From: Azospirillum sp. B21
GTDB lineage: Bacteria > Pseudomonadota > Alphaproteobacteria > Azospirillales > Azospirillaceae
Length of the DNA: 64,000 nucleotides
Assembly: GCF_008364825.1 (NCBI RefSeq)
Contig: NZ_VTTO01000002.1
Location: 620,001 to 684,000 of the forward strand
Direction: 5' to 3'
Shown here: piece by piece, positions 9,451 through 17,666 of the stretch
Numbering within the stretch: position 1 is the first letter of the stretch
How the letters are laid out: every line of letters starts with the position of its first letter
Notes under the pieces: generated by a model
The model's input: only the letters and a program-made list of their open reading frames with translations
The model's database searches: none
Told to the model about the DNA's origin: nothing
Made by a program: the position numbers and the translations under genes

Positions 9451-9572
9451 CGCGGTCTCCTCGGGGCGTGATCGGGCCGGTCGGGCTGGAGGGCCGATCA
9501 TGGCGAGCGAGGAGCACCGCGCGCAACAGCTGTTCGCACGGCTGCCATTCACAGGGCCGTCTCGCGCCGCCC

Positions 9573-10451
9573 TCAGGCCGCGGCGGCGGCCAGGACGCGG
9601 GTCTGGCGGGCGACCTTCTCGAAGGCGCGTTCCTCGATCTGGCGGATGCGCTCGCGGCTGACGCCGTAGCGGACCGACAGGTCTTCCAAGGTCAGCGGGC
9701 TGTCCGACAGGCGGCGGCAGGTCAGGATGTCGCGCTCGCGGTCGTTCAGCACGCCCATCGCCTCGTGCAGCAGGGCGCTGCGCTGGCGGGCCTCGCCGCG
9801 TTCGACCAGCGAGTCCTCCACCGACGGACGCTCGTCGGTCAGCAGATCCTGCCATTCGGCCGAATCGCCGTCGGCGCTCATCGGGGCGTTGAGCGAGGCC
9901 ATGGGCGCCGACAGGCGGCGGTTCATGGCGACGACGTCATCCTCCGGCACCGACAGGTCGGTGGCGATGCGGGTGACGCTTTCGGGCTGCAGGTCGCCGT
10001 TGCCGTATTCGCCCAGCTTCCGCTTCAGGCGGCCCAGGCTGAAGAACAGCTTCTTCTGCGCGGCGGTGGTGCCGATCTTCACGAGGCTCCAGGACCGCAG
10101 GATGTAATCCTGGATCGAGGCCTTGATCCACCACATCGCGTAGGTGGACAGGCGGAAGCCGCGTTCCGGCTCGAATTTCTTGACGGCGGTCATCAGGCCG
10201 AGATTGCCCTCGGCGATCAGGTCGGACAGCGGCAGGCCGTAGCCGCGATAGCCGCCGGCGATCTTGACGACGAGACGGAGATGGCTGGTGACCAGCTTGT
10301 GCGCCGCATCGACGTCGCCATGCTCGGTCCAGGCCTTGGCCAGCATGTACTCGTCCTCGGCTGGCAGGACCGGGTAACGGTGCGTGTCGTTGATGTAGCG
10401 GGACAGCGATTCGCCGGAATCAGGCGAACGGAGGGCGATGGCGGTGCTCAT
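9573..10451 (-). CDS. rpoH: Alternative sigma factor RpoH (sigma-32)
   Basis: 292-aa sigma-70-family factor that directs transcription of heat-shock or related stress genes. Region 1.2/2 is present (SRYINDTHRYPVL, region 2.3-2.4 around FRLSTYAMWWIKASIQDYIL), with the RpoH-box-like QKKLFFSLGRLKRKL and a region 4.2 helix-turn-helix (LTLEDLSVRYGVSRERIRQIEERAF). A GAGGA ribosome site precedes the ATG. Alphaproteobacteria often have two or more RpoH copies with split roles in heat and oxidative stress; which this is cannot be told from the sequence. A sigma-70-type promoter is visible about 85 bp upstream. Confidence 0.94.
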   Translation of the reverse strand: MSTAIALRSPDSGESLSRYINDTHRYPVLPAEDEYMLAKAWTEHGDVDAAHKLVTSHLRLVVKIAGGYRGYGLPLSDLIAEGNLGLMTAVKKFEPERGFRLSTYAMWWIKASIQDYILRSWSLVKIGTTAAQKKLFFSLGRLKRKLGEYGNGDLQPESVTRIATDLSVPEDDVVAMNRRLSAPMASLNAPMSADGDSAEWQDLLTDERPSVEDSLVERGEARQRSALLHEAMGVLNDRERDILTCRRLSDSPLTLEDLSVRYGVSRERIRQIEERAFEKVARQTRVLAAAAA

Positions 10452-10536
10452 GTCACATCCTCGTGCAAAGCGATATGACGGATGCAGGGCCCCCGAAATG
10501 GCGAGCCCAGGCCTCTCCGGCGGAGCAGGCAGGCAT

Positions 10537-10564
10537 ATAGTACAAAATCGGTGCTGAAAGTCAA
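10537..10564 (-). promoter_or_regulatory. Probable sigma-70 promoter of rpoH
   Basis: On the minus strand TTGACT (10564-10559), 16 bp, TACTAT (10542-10537). The leader to the rpoH ATG would be about 80 nt. Confidence 0.5.
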
Positions 10565-10684
10565 GCTTGGCGGTCGGGTATCGGGCCGGGCGCAGCCGCC
10601 GATTGACCTTCCTCAGTGCAGGGCAAGCCGGAGCGTGGCAGGACTGAGCAGTCGCCGGGCACCATCGCGAGGGAACCGCACGCC

Positions 10685-11062
10685 ATGAAAATCGCTGTCG
10701 GCACCAAGGACTTCGAGACCATCGCCACCCATGGCGGCCGCACCCGCCGCTTCCTGGTCTATGAGGCGGAGGCCGGGGGCGACCCGGTCGAGACCGGCCG
10801 GATCGAACTGGCGGAGGAGGAGGTCCTGCACCTCTGCGGCGACGGCCGGCCCCATCCGATCGACGCTGTGCGGGTGATCATCACCGGATCGTCCGGCGCC
10901 GGATTCGTCGCGCACATGAAACGCCGCGGCATCGAACCGGTGACGACGACGGAAACCGATCCGGTCCGGGCCATCCGCGGTTGGTTCGCCGGAACGCTGG
11001 CGCCGGCCCCCGAACCGGAGCACCCGCATGAGCATCATGATGGTGATGGGCACCGCCACTGA
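10685..11062 (+). CDS. NifX/NifB-like dinitrogenase iron-molybdenum cofactor-family protein
   Basis: 125-aa protein with the single-domain NifX/NafY fold: MKIAVGTKDFETIATHGG at the start, a central region (GRPHPIDAVRVIITGSSGAGF) and KRRGIEPV followed by a helix with DPVRAIRGWFAG. Members bind iron-molybdenum cofactor precursors or iron clusters; many sit outside nif clusters with unknown roles. The C-terminus ends in a His-rich tail (EHPHEHHDGDGHRH), a likely metal-binding end. I set the start at MKIAV; the frame extends to 10616 without a plausible N-terminus. No other nif gene is in the window. Confidence 0.85.
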   Translation: MKIAVGTKDFETIATHGGRTRRFLVYEAEAGGDPVETGRIELAEEEVLHLCGDGRPHPIDAVRVIITGSSGAGFVAHMKRRGIEPVTTTETDPVRAIRGWFAGTLAPAPEPEHPHEHHDGDGHRH

Positions 11063-11081
11063 AAGCGGGCAGGCAGGAAGA

Positions 11082-11834
11082 TCACACCGGGAAGCTGACG
11101 CTGGCAGTCGTGCCGGCGGCGTCGCTGTCGGTGGACAGCGTGTCGCCCAGCTGGCCGGCCAGAGCCTCGGCCAGCATCAGCCCGTCCTCGGCGGTGGTGT
11201 CGAAGCCGGCGGGCAGGGCGCGGCCGTTGTCCTCCACCGTCAGGCGGGCGCGGCCGCTGTCGCCCTGCTGGCGCACGGTGATGCGGATCCAGCCGTCGTC
11301 GGGGAAGGCGTGGTGCAGGCAGCTGGTCACCAGCTCCGCGATGATCAGGCCGAGCGGCATCGCCTCGTACAGGCCGATCTGGATCGGGTCGGAGTCGACC
11401 GTCACCGGTACACGGGACAGGGCGCCCGGCGTGCCTTCGCGCACCGCCTCGCACAGGGCGGTGACGTAGCGGCCGAGGTCGACATGGGTGCCGGCGCCGC
11501 TCTCGTGCAACTGGCGATAGAGGATCGCCAGCGCTTCGATGCGCACCATGGTTTGTTCGTAGGCGGCGCGGGCGTCGGGGTCGCGGATGCGGCCGGCCTG
11601 CAGCTTCAGCAGGCTGATCACCAACTGCAGGCTGTTCTTGGCGCGATGCTGGAGTTCCCGAAGCTCGGCTTCCAGCTCCTGGATGCGCGCCGTCAGCCGG
11701 TCGGCCGGGGACGCCCCCGACGCGACACCGTCGCCCGGCTGGTCCGGAGGAGAGTAGGCGGCCTGGGACCGCGGAAGCATCGGCATGGGAACGGACTCGG
11801 CTCGGTCATCACAGGTAAGCATCGTCGAAAACAT
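11082..11834 (-). CDS. HisKA_2-type sensor histidine kinase, cytoplasmic, N box altered
   Basis: 250-aa cytoplasmic protein with no transmembrane segment or sensor domain. After a coiled-coil (about residues 46-62) comes the HisKA_2 dimerization/phospho-acceptor region with His63 (LQHRAKNSLQLV), then a HATPase-like domain (VEDNGRALPAGF as the D/G1 box, GLMLAEALAGQLGD as G2). The N box reads ELVTSCLHHAF, where the family usually has ELVTNALKHAF; the metal-binding Asn appears replaced by Ser. It may be weak, inactive or depend on a partner. Such kinases often work with PhyR/EcfG general stress response or single receivers, but no such partner is next to it. Confidence 0.82.
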   Translation of the reverse strand: MFSTMLTCDDRAESVPMPMLPRSQAAYSPPDQPGDGVASGASPADRLTARIQELEAELRELQHRAKNSLQLVISLLKLQAGRIRDPDARAAYEQTMVRIEALAILYRQLHESGAGTHVDLGRYVTALCEAVREGTPGALSRVPVTVDSDPIQIGLYEAMPLGLIIAELVTSCLHHAFPDDGWIRITVRQQGDSGRARLTVEDNGRALPAGFDTTAEDGLMLAEALAGQLGDTLSTDSDAAGTTASVSFPV

Positions 11835-12030
11835 TCGTCAATCTAAGCGCTTGTCCGTCAGGCCCCACCGGTTCTGAGGGAGTAACCCGCCGCGCCTAAC
11901 CGTTAAGTCCGAGGCGTCATGACGGTCGTTCCGCAACCCGCCGGCCCCGGATGGGCATGCGGATGGGAGCGGGCGGGTGCCCGCCGAAAGATAGGTTGTA
12001 TCCCTCGGTTGCACTGGCAAGAGTGGCCGC

Positions 12031-13053
12031 ATGACGATGCGAAAGATGTTGGCCTGGGGCCTGCTGCTGACGGCCCTGTCGGGCGGCTGTGCCGCGGTGG
12101 TCGGGGCCGGTGGCGGCGCTCGCGAACCGGAAATTGTCACCGCCAGGCAGGTGCCGCTCGACCGCGGCCGGCCGGAGAAGGCGGCGGTCGGGCCGCTGCG
12201 GTTCCTGGGTGGGCTCGAGATCGTTGGCGGCGATCGCGTCGGCGGGCTGTCTGGCCTGTGGATCGACCCGGCCGGCGAGCGCTTCGTCGCCGTCGGCGAC
12301 ACCGGGCTGGTGGTGGACGGCCGGCTGTGGACCGACGCCGCCGGACGCTTGGCCGGGGTCGCCGAGGTCCGTGCCCGCCCGCTGCCGGTGGAGGAGGGAG
12401 TTTCCCGCCGCAAGCGCCGCACCGATGCGGAGGATCTGACGCGTCTGACCGACGGTAGCTGGCTGGTCTCGCTGGAGCGCGACCATCGCATCCTGCGCTA
12501 TTCCGCCGGAGACCACGGACCGGAAGGGACGCCGACGCCGATCCCCTTGCCGCCGGAGGCGGAGGACGGTCCGGAGAATGGCGGACTGGAGGCGCTGACC
12601 CGCCTTCCCGACGGCCGGCTGCTGGTCCTGGAGGAGGGTGAGGACGATGGCCGGCAGGAGCGCCGCGCCTGGATTGCCGATATGGCCGTGCCGCGCAGTG
12701 CGGCGGACTGGCAGCCGCTCACCTACCGCGCAGCACCCCGCTACCGGCCGACCGGCATCGCTCCGCTGCCCGACGGCGGCGTTCTGGTGCTTGAACGGCG
12801 GGTGTCGCTTCTGGGCGGCTGGTCGTCGCGTCTGGTTCGGGTTGCGCCGCAACAGCTGATGGCCGGCGCCGTCATCGAGGGGGAGGAACTCGCCCGGCTG
12901 GAGTCGCCCCTGGTGAACGACAACTTCGAAGGCATCGCCACCCGTCCCGGACCGGCGGGGGAAACGCTGGTCTACCTGATCTCCGACGACAATTTCAGCT
13001 CGCTCCAACGCACCTATCTGCTGCAGTTCGCCCTGGATGGGCCGTCTTCCTGA
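12031..13053 (+). CDS. Phytase-like/esterase-like lipoprotein
   Basis: 340-aa exported lipoprotein: basic start, hydrophobic segment, lipobox LSGGC with Cys near residue 20. The mature part matches the 'esterase-like activity of phytase' beta-propeller family (GGLSGLWIDPAGERFVAVGDTG, GGLEALTRLPDGRLLVLEEG, DNFEGIATRPG). Substrate uncertain. It is monocistronic: the preceding gene is divergent and the next has its own ribosome site. A small hairpin (6-bp stem, 13067-13082) follows the stop. Confidence 0.85.
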   Translation: MTMRKMLAWGLLLTALSGGCAAVVGAGGGAREPEIVTARQVPLDRGRPEKAAVGPLRFLGGLEIVGGDRVGGLSGLWIDPAGERFVAVGDTGLVVDGRLWTDAAGRLAGVAEVRARPLPVEEGVSRRKRRTDAEDLTRLTDGSWLVSLERDHRILRYSAGDHGPEGTPTPIPLPPEAEDGPENGGLEALTRLPDGRLLVLEEGEDDGRQERRAWIADMAVPRSAADWQPLTYRAAPRYRPTGIAPLPDGGVLVLERRVSLLGGWSSRLVRVAPQQLMAGAVIEGEELARLESPLVNDNFEGIATRPGPAGETLVYLISDDNFSSLQRTYLLQFALDGPSS

Positions 13054-13161
13054 AGGCTCAACCGTTTCCGACCAAAGTCGGACGAGGCGAAGCCTGCTGC
13101 GGGTTTGACAGCGCGGCAGCCTTGCGGCTAGCTGCTCCAGGTGTTTGCAAAGGAAACAATC

Positions 13162-14091
13162 ATGGCGGCGAGCGATAAGCTGGGGGCGGGGCGGGCCGCT
13201 GCCTCACCGACGGTTCCGGCGATGACCCCGGGACTGAGGCGGGCGGCGCTGCTGACCCTGCTGGCCATGCTGGCCTTCGCCGCCAACTCCATTCTGTGCC
13301 GGCTGGCCCTGACCCGGACCGCCATCGATCCGGCCGGATTCACCCTGGTGCGGATCGCCGCCGGTGCCGCCAGCCTGTGGCTGATCGCCCGCGCGACCGG
13401 GCATGCGAAGCCCGGAGCGGGCAGCTGGCGCGGTGCGGCGGCCCTGCTGGCCTATGCGGCGGCCTTCTCCTTCGCCTATCTGAGCATGACCGCGGGAACC
13501 GGGGCGCTTCTGCTGTTCGGGGCGGTGCAGGCCACCATGATCCTAGTCGGACTCTACCGTGGCGAGCGGCTGGTGGCGCTGCAATGGGGCGGTCTGGCTC
13601 TGGCGCTCTGTGGGTTGGCGCTGCTGCTGGCGCCGGGGCTGTCGGCGCCCGACCCGCTGGGGGCGCTGCTGATGGTGGCGGCCGGTGCGGCCTGGGGCGT
13701 CTATTCGCTGCTGGGACGGGCCAGCCGCGATCCGATCGCCACCACCGCCGGCAATTTCCTGCGCGCCGTTCCGATGGCGGCGGCGTTGGCGCTGCTGTCG
13801 GCGCTGGCCGGGCCATTGTTTGGCGGCGGGCTGCGCTGGGATGGGGGCGGCCTTCTCTACGCCGTCCTGTCGGGAGCGCTGGCGTCGGGAGTGGGCTATG
13901 CGATCTGGTACGCCGCGCTGCCGGCCCTGACCGCCGCTCGCGCCGCCTCGGTGCAGTTGAGCGTCCCGGTCATCACCGCGCTGGCCGCGGTGCTGGCGCT
14001 GGGCGAGCGGATCACGCCGACGCTGGCGGTCTCCTCCGTCGCGGTGCTGGGCGGCATCGCGCTGGTGATCGTCGGAAAGCGGCGGGCTTAA
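13162..14091 (+). CDS. DMT-superfamily (EamA) transporter
   Basis: 309-aa inner membrane protein with about ten predicted helices and two EamA repeats (first repeat ANSILCRLALTRTAIDPAGF, second AAGAAWGVYSLLGRASRDP). Members export amino acids, nucleobases or other small metabolites; the substrate cannot be predicted. The ATG at 13162 has AGGA seven bases upstream and is preferred to a GTG at 13141. The gene ends 20 bp from the convergent sensor kinase gene. Confidence 0.9.
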   Translation: MAASDKLGAGRAAASPTVPAMTPGLRRAALLTLLAMLAFAANSILCRLALTRTAIDPAGFTLVRIAAGAASLWLIARATGHAKPGAGSWRGAAALLAYAAAFSFAYLSMTAGTGALLLFGAVQATMILVGLYRGERLVALQWGGLALALCGLALLLAPGLSAPDPLGALLMVAAGAAWGVYSLLGRASRDPIATTAGNFLRAVPMAAALALLSALAGPLFGGGLRWDGGGLLYAVLSGALASGVGYAIWYAALPALTAARAASVQLSVPVITALAAVLALGERITPTLAVSSVAVLGGIALVIVGKRRA

Positions 14092-14111
14092 GGGCAGTTT
14101 AACCCGCATCC

Positions 14112-15941
14112 TCACACGGCGACCGTCTGCGTCCGTTCCAGCGCCATGAGGTCGGCGGGACGGCTGCGCAGGCGTCCCGGCGGAAAGAGAACGGTGGCGG
14201 TGGTTCCGCGCCCCAGCACGCTGGACAGCACGAATCGCCCGTCCTGCATCTCCACCAGCGATTTGACCAGCGGCAGTCCCAGCCCGGTGCCGGCATAGCG
14301 CCGGGTGTGGGAGTTGTCGACCTGATGGAACGGCTCCATCACCTGTTCCAACTCGACGGTGGGGATGCCGATGCCGGTGTCGCTGATCCGCAGGCGCAGG
14401 CTGCGCGCCGCCCGATCCGCCTCCACCGCGATCCGGCCGCCGGGCGGCGTGAACTTCACGGCATTCGACAGCAGGTTCAGCAGGATCTGCCGCACCGCGC
14501 GGGCGTCGGCGTACAGGATGGGCAGGGGATCGTCCAGATTCGCCGTCAGGGTCACGCCCTTTTCGAGCGCCAGCGGCTCCATCTGGCGCAGGCACTCGCC
14601 GATCAGATCCTCCACCGCCAGTTCCTCCTGGTGCAGGACGTATTTGCCCGATTCGATCTTGGTGGTGTCGAGGATGTCGTTGATCAGGCTCAGCAGATGC
14701 TGGCCGGACCGGCGGATGTCGCCGACATACTCGGTCTGCTTGGGCGTCATGGCGCCGAAGATGCCGCTTTCCAGCGCCTCCGCGAAGCCGATCACCGCGT
14801 TCAGCGGGGTGCGCAGTTCGTGGCTCATGTTCGCCAGGAACTGCGTCTTGGCCCGGTTGGCGGCGTCGGAAACCTGCTTGGCGGCGATCAGTTCCGCCTC
14901 GATCCGGTGGCGGGCGGCGATGTCCTGGATCAGCCTGTGCTGGCTGTCGCGCAGCGCCCGCTCGCTGCCCTGCAGGTCGGCCATCGCCCGTTCGCGCCGC
15001 CCCGCCTCGCGCAGCAGGGCCAGCATCATCAGCCCGAGCACCAGCGTGCCGGCGAGGCCGGCGGCTGCCAGCATGACGGCTTTGGACCGCCAGGGGGCGA
15101 GCACCGCGTCGCGCGACGACGACACCGTCACCACCAGCGGCATTTCGGCCGAGGCGCGGTAGCTGAGGATACGCCGCGGCCCGTCGGCCGGGCTGTCCAG
15201 CAGTTCTGTGCCGACCGGCGCCTCCTTCAGCAGCCGGGCGAACAGCGGCAGATGGCGGGCCGACCGGCCGATGTAGGTCTCATGGTCGGGAAAGCGGGCC
15301 ATCACCGGCCCGTCGGCATGATAGAGCGTCACCACGGCGTCGCCGGGAAGCGCCAGCGTCCGGTAGAGGCCGCGGAAGGCCGTCGGCTCCAACACCGCGA
15401 CCACCACGCCGGCGAAGCGCCCGTCCGGGGCGTTCAGCCGCCGGCTCATGCCGATGAACCAGGTGCCGGAGGTGCGCCCCCGTGCCGGATTGCCGACGAA
15501 GACCGCGTCCGCTCCGCCGGCGACCAGCCCGTCGCGGTGGGCCATCAGGTAATCGCGGTCGGACAGATCTAGGGTGGCGGGGGTCAGCGTCTGGGTGTCG
15601 TGGACCAGCCTGCCGTCGGCGGCGACCACAAGCATCGCGCGGATCAGCGGCGACTGGCTGGCCTGACGGCGCAGCAGGGCATGCACGTCGGCATCGCCCT
15701 GCTCCCAGCTGTCGCCGCGGACGGCCAGCACCTCCGCCACGCCGGCCAGGATTTTCGATACGCCGGAAAAGCTGTCGGTCGCATGGCGCTCCAGCACCAG
15801 CGCCATCGCTCCGTTCTCTTCCCGTGCCCGTGTGACGGTCTCGCTGCGCTCATGCAGGAGGTCGTAGCCGATCATGGCATTGAAGCCGACGATCAGCGCC
15901 ACACCGAAGGCGCCCATTCCCCCTTTGAGACGCGATATCAA
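14112..15941 (-). CDS. Membrane sensor histidine kinase with dCache-type periplasmic domain
   Basis: 609-aa kinase. N-terminal helix (about 10-29), periplasmic double Cache/PDC domain (about 35-285; SDRDYLMAHRDG and GTWFIGMSRRL), second helix (about 288-312), coiled-coil, HisKA with phospho-acceptor His374 (NMSHELRTPLNAV), and HATPase with N box (NLLSNAVKFTP), G1 (DTGIGIP) and G2 (GTGLGLPLVKSLVE). No receiver domain. Its regulator is not adjacent. The Cache domain belongs to the same subtype as those in the kinases at 32838 and 43152, so the three are paralogous sensors. Confidence 0.92.
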   Translation of the reverse strand: MISRLKGGMGAFGVALIVGFNAMIGYDLLHERSETVTRAREENGAMALVLERHATDSFSGVSKILAGVAEVLAVRGDSWEQGDADVHALLRRQASQSPLIRAMLVVAADGRLVHDTQTLTPATLDLSDRDYLMAHRDGLVAGGADAVFVGNPARGRTSGTWFIGMSRRLNAPDGRFAGVVVAVLEPTAFRGLYRTLALPGDAVVTLYHADGPVMARFPDHETYIGRSARHLPLFARLLKEAPVGTELLDSPADGPRRILSYRASAEMPLVVTVSSSRDAVLAPWRSKAVMLAAAGLAGTLVLGLMMLALLREAGRRERAMADLQGSERALRDSQHRLIQDIAARHRIEAELIAAKQVSDAANRAKTQFLANMSHELRTPLNAVIGFAEALESGIFGAMTPKQTEYVGDIRRSGQHLLSLINDILDTTKIESGKYVLHQEELAVEDLIGECLRQMEPLALEKGVTLTANLDDPLPILYADARAVRQILLNLLSNAVKFTPPGGRIAVEADRAARSLRLRISDTGIGIPTVELEQVMEPFHQVDNSHTRRYAGTGLGLPLVKSLVEMQDGRFVLSSVLGRGTTATVLFPPGRLRSRPADLMALERTQTVAV

Positions 15942-16042
15942 TCGACGGCCCGCCGTGTCCGGTCATGGATCGACCGATGCTACACCGCGAACCGCCATGC
16001 CGGAAGTCGCCTTTTCGTGGAAGAGGCTATGGATTTGTTCGC

Positions 16043-16165
16043 TTAAAGCCGGACGGTGGTGCTTGAGAAACGCTCTGCGGTCGAATGGCCGATGGAGTTC
16101 AACGCCATCGCCGCGCCCAGCGCGATCACCGCCGCGGCGGCAAAGCCGAGGATCATGGCCTTCAT
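16043..16165 (-). CDS. 40-aa single-helix membrane peptide
   Basis: Short open frame too small for most gene finders. It begins MKAMILGFAAAAVIALGAAM, one hydrophobic helix, followed by a short polar tail ending TTVRL. The ATG has GGGAGA about 7 bases upstream. I do not recognise a named family. It lies alone between the sensor kinase and the DUF3553 gene. Confidence 0.6.
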   Translation of the reverse strand: MKAMILGFAAAAVIALGAAMALNSIGHSTAERFSSTTVRL

Positions 16166-16281
16166 CTCTAGTCTCCCGTGTTTGGATTTGGCATGTTTGG
16201 ATTCGGCGCATAAAAGCAAAGCGGCCCCGGCGGCGCAATCCGCGCTTTCCCGGAGTCGGGATCTCGAAATCGGGACTGCCG

Positions 16282-16473
16282 TCAGAGCTCGTCCGGATCC
16301 ACCACCGAGAGCGAGATGACGTCGCTGTCGATCAGCACCTTGCCCGCATGCTCGAAATTCACGGTGATGCGGTTGCGGATGGCCGACTGCACCTGCCCCA
16401 GCCCCCAATCGGGCTGGTCCGGGTGGCGCACCCAGGCGCCGGGCACCAGCGAATCGTCCATGTCGCGTCCCAT
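16282..16473 (-). CDS. DUF3553 domain protein
   Basis: 63-aa protein that is almost only a DUF3553 domain: PGAWVRHPDQPDWGLGQVQS and ITVNFEHAGKVLIDS are the family signature. The same small beta domain is found at the C-terminus of UvrD/Rep-type helicases, where it contacts partner proteins such as RNA polymerase. Stand-alone copies are common in alphaproteobacteria and have no known role. The gene is divergent from chpT (112 bp between starts). Start could also be the second Met (MDDSLVP). Confidence 0.85.
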   Translation of the reverse strand: MGRDMDDSLVPGAWVRHPDQPDWGLGQVQSAIRNRITVNFEHAGKVLIDSDVISLSVVDPDEL

Positions 16474-16585
16474 CCGTCAGTCTATTGTACATAGGAAATG
16501 CGACCGCCTGTGCGGCGGCGCCGTGAGAGTATAGAATCGCCGGCACCGCGCCGTCGCCGCTCCTTTTTCCACCGGAGACCGTCTC

Positions 16586-17281
16586 GTGACCGAATCGCCT
16601 TCCCAACCCGTCAGCGTCGACATCCGCGTCCTGGAACTGCTGGCGTCGAAGCTGTGCCACGATCTGGTTAGCCCGGTCGGTGCCATCCGCAATGGCCTGG
16701 AACTGATCGAGGAGATGCAGGAGGACGAGGATGGCGGCGGGGCCGGGGGCGGGTTGGCCGGCGGCTTCCTGGGCGAGGCGGTGAAGCTGATCGACCATTC
16801 CTCCGGTCAGGCGGACCGCCGGCTGCGGGTGTTCCGGCTGGCCTACGGAGTGGCCGGGCGCGACCAGAAGGGATTCGGCGACGCCCGCAACGCCGCCGCC
16901 GGCTATCTCGAGGGCGGCCGCACCCGGCTGGACTGGCCGGAACGGGTGCCGCACGACATGACGGCCCAGCGCCGCGGCGTGGTGAAGCTGGTGCTGAACC
17001 TCATCCTGCTGGCGGACGAGGCGCTGACCCATGGCGGACTCGTGTCCGTCGCGGCCGACGGCGACGAGACGGCCGGCCGCATCACCGTGACCGCCGCCGG
17101 TCGCCCCGGCACACTGAACCCGGACGCCGCCGCGGCCCTGGCCGGCACGGCGGCGTCCGATGCGCTCACGCCCCGCACCATCCACGCCTATCTCGCCGGA
17201 CGGCTGGCGGAGAGCGACGGCTTCCGCATCGCCGCCGCCACCGAAAGCAGCGAGCGGCTGGTCTTCACCGCGGAGTGGTGA
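16586..17281 (+). CDS. chpT: Histidine phosphotransferase ChpT
   Basis: 231-aa phosphotransferase that in alphaproteobacteria passes phosphate from the hybrid kinase CckA to CtrA (and CpdR), controlling cell cycle and motility. The family signature is clear: phospho-acceptor His25 in LCHDLVSPVGAIRNGLEL, followed by a HATPase-like C-terminal domain without ATP-binding motifs. A low-complexity EDGGGAGGG stretch interrupts the loop after the second helix. Its target CtrA is encoded about 7.5 kb away on the other strand, with the che operon in between. CckA itself is not in the window. Confidence 0.92.
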   Translation: MTESPSQPVSVDIRVLELLASKLCHDLVSPVGAIRNGLELIEEMQEDEDGGGAGGGLAGGFLGEAVKLIDHSSGQADRRLRVFRLAYGVAGRDQKGFGDARNAAAGYLEGGRTRLDWPERVPHDMTAQRRGVVKLVLNLILLADEALTHGGLVSVAADGDETAGRITVTAAGRPGTLNPDAAAALAGTAASDALTPRTIHAYLAGRLAESDGFRIAAATESSERLVFTAEW

Positions 17282-17287
17282 GATTCC

Positions 17288-17461
17288 CTAAAGCTGTTTG
17301 AAAATCCGCGTTTCCACCACGACCTGCTCCACCCCGCCGGTGGTCTGGTGGGACGTGGTGCGCAGCGTGACGGCCAGATTGTGGCGCGCGGCCTCCGCCA
17401 GAGCGGCGTTGAGCTTGTCCACGGCGTCGCGCACGGACTGGGCGAGTTGGGCGTCGGTCAT
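17288..17461 (-). CDS. 57-aa hypothetical protein next to chpT
   Basis: Small soluble protein with an amphipathic helix (TDAQLAQSVRDAVDKLNAAL) and a beta-rich second half (TLRTTSHQTTGGVEQVVVETRIF). GGGAGG stands four bases before the ATG. It faces chpT (7 bp between stops) and diverges from cheA. No family recognised. Confidence 0.65.
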   Translation of the reverse strand: MTDAQLAQSVRDAVDKLNAALAEAARHNLAVTLRTTSHQTTGGVEQVVVETRIFKQL

Positions 17462-17666
17462 CGATCCTCCCTGTGACAATCGGTCCCTTATCCTACCGGT
17501 GGAAGCTTCCGGAGGACTCCCTATCGGAAGAGGTAAGGTTCTCTTAATCAGTGTTTGACAGGCTCCCACCCTACCTGGACTGGAGCGCAACCGGCGGCCC
17601 TTAGATGCTGCCCGTTCGAGCCGCAGGCCGGCGCGGACCATAAACATTGGGCCTGGGGAATGCGAC

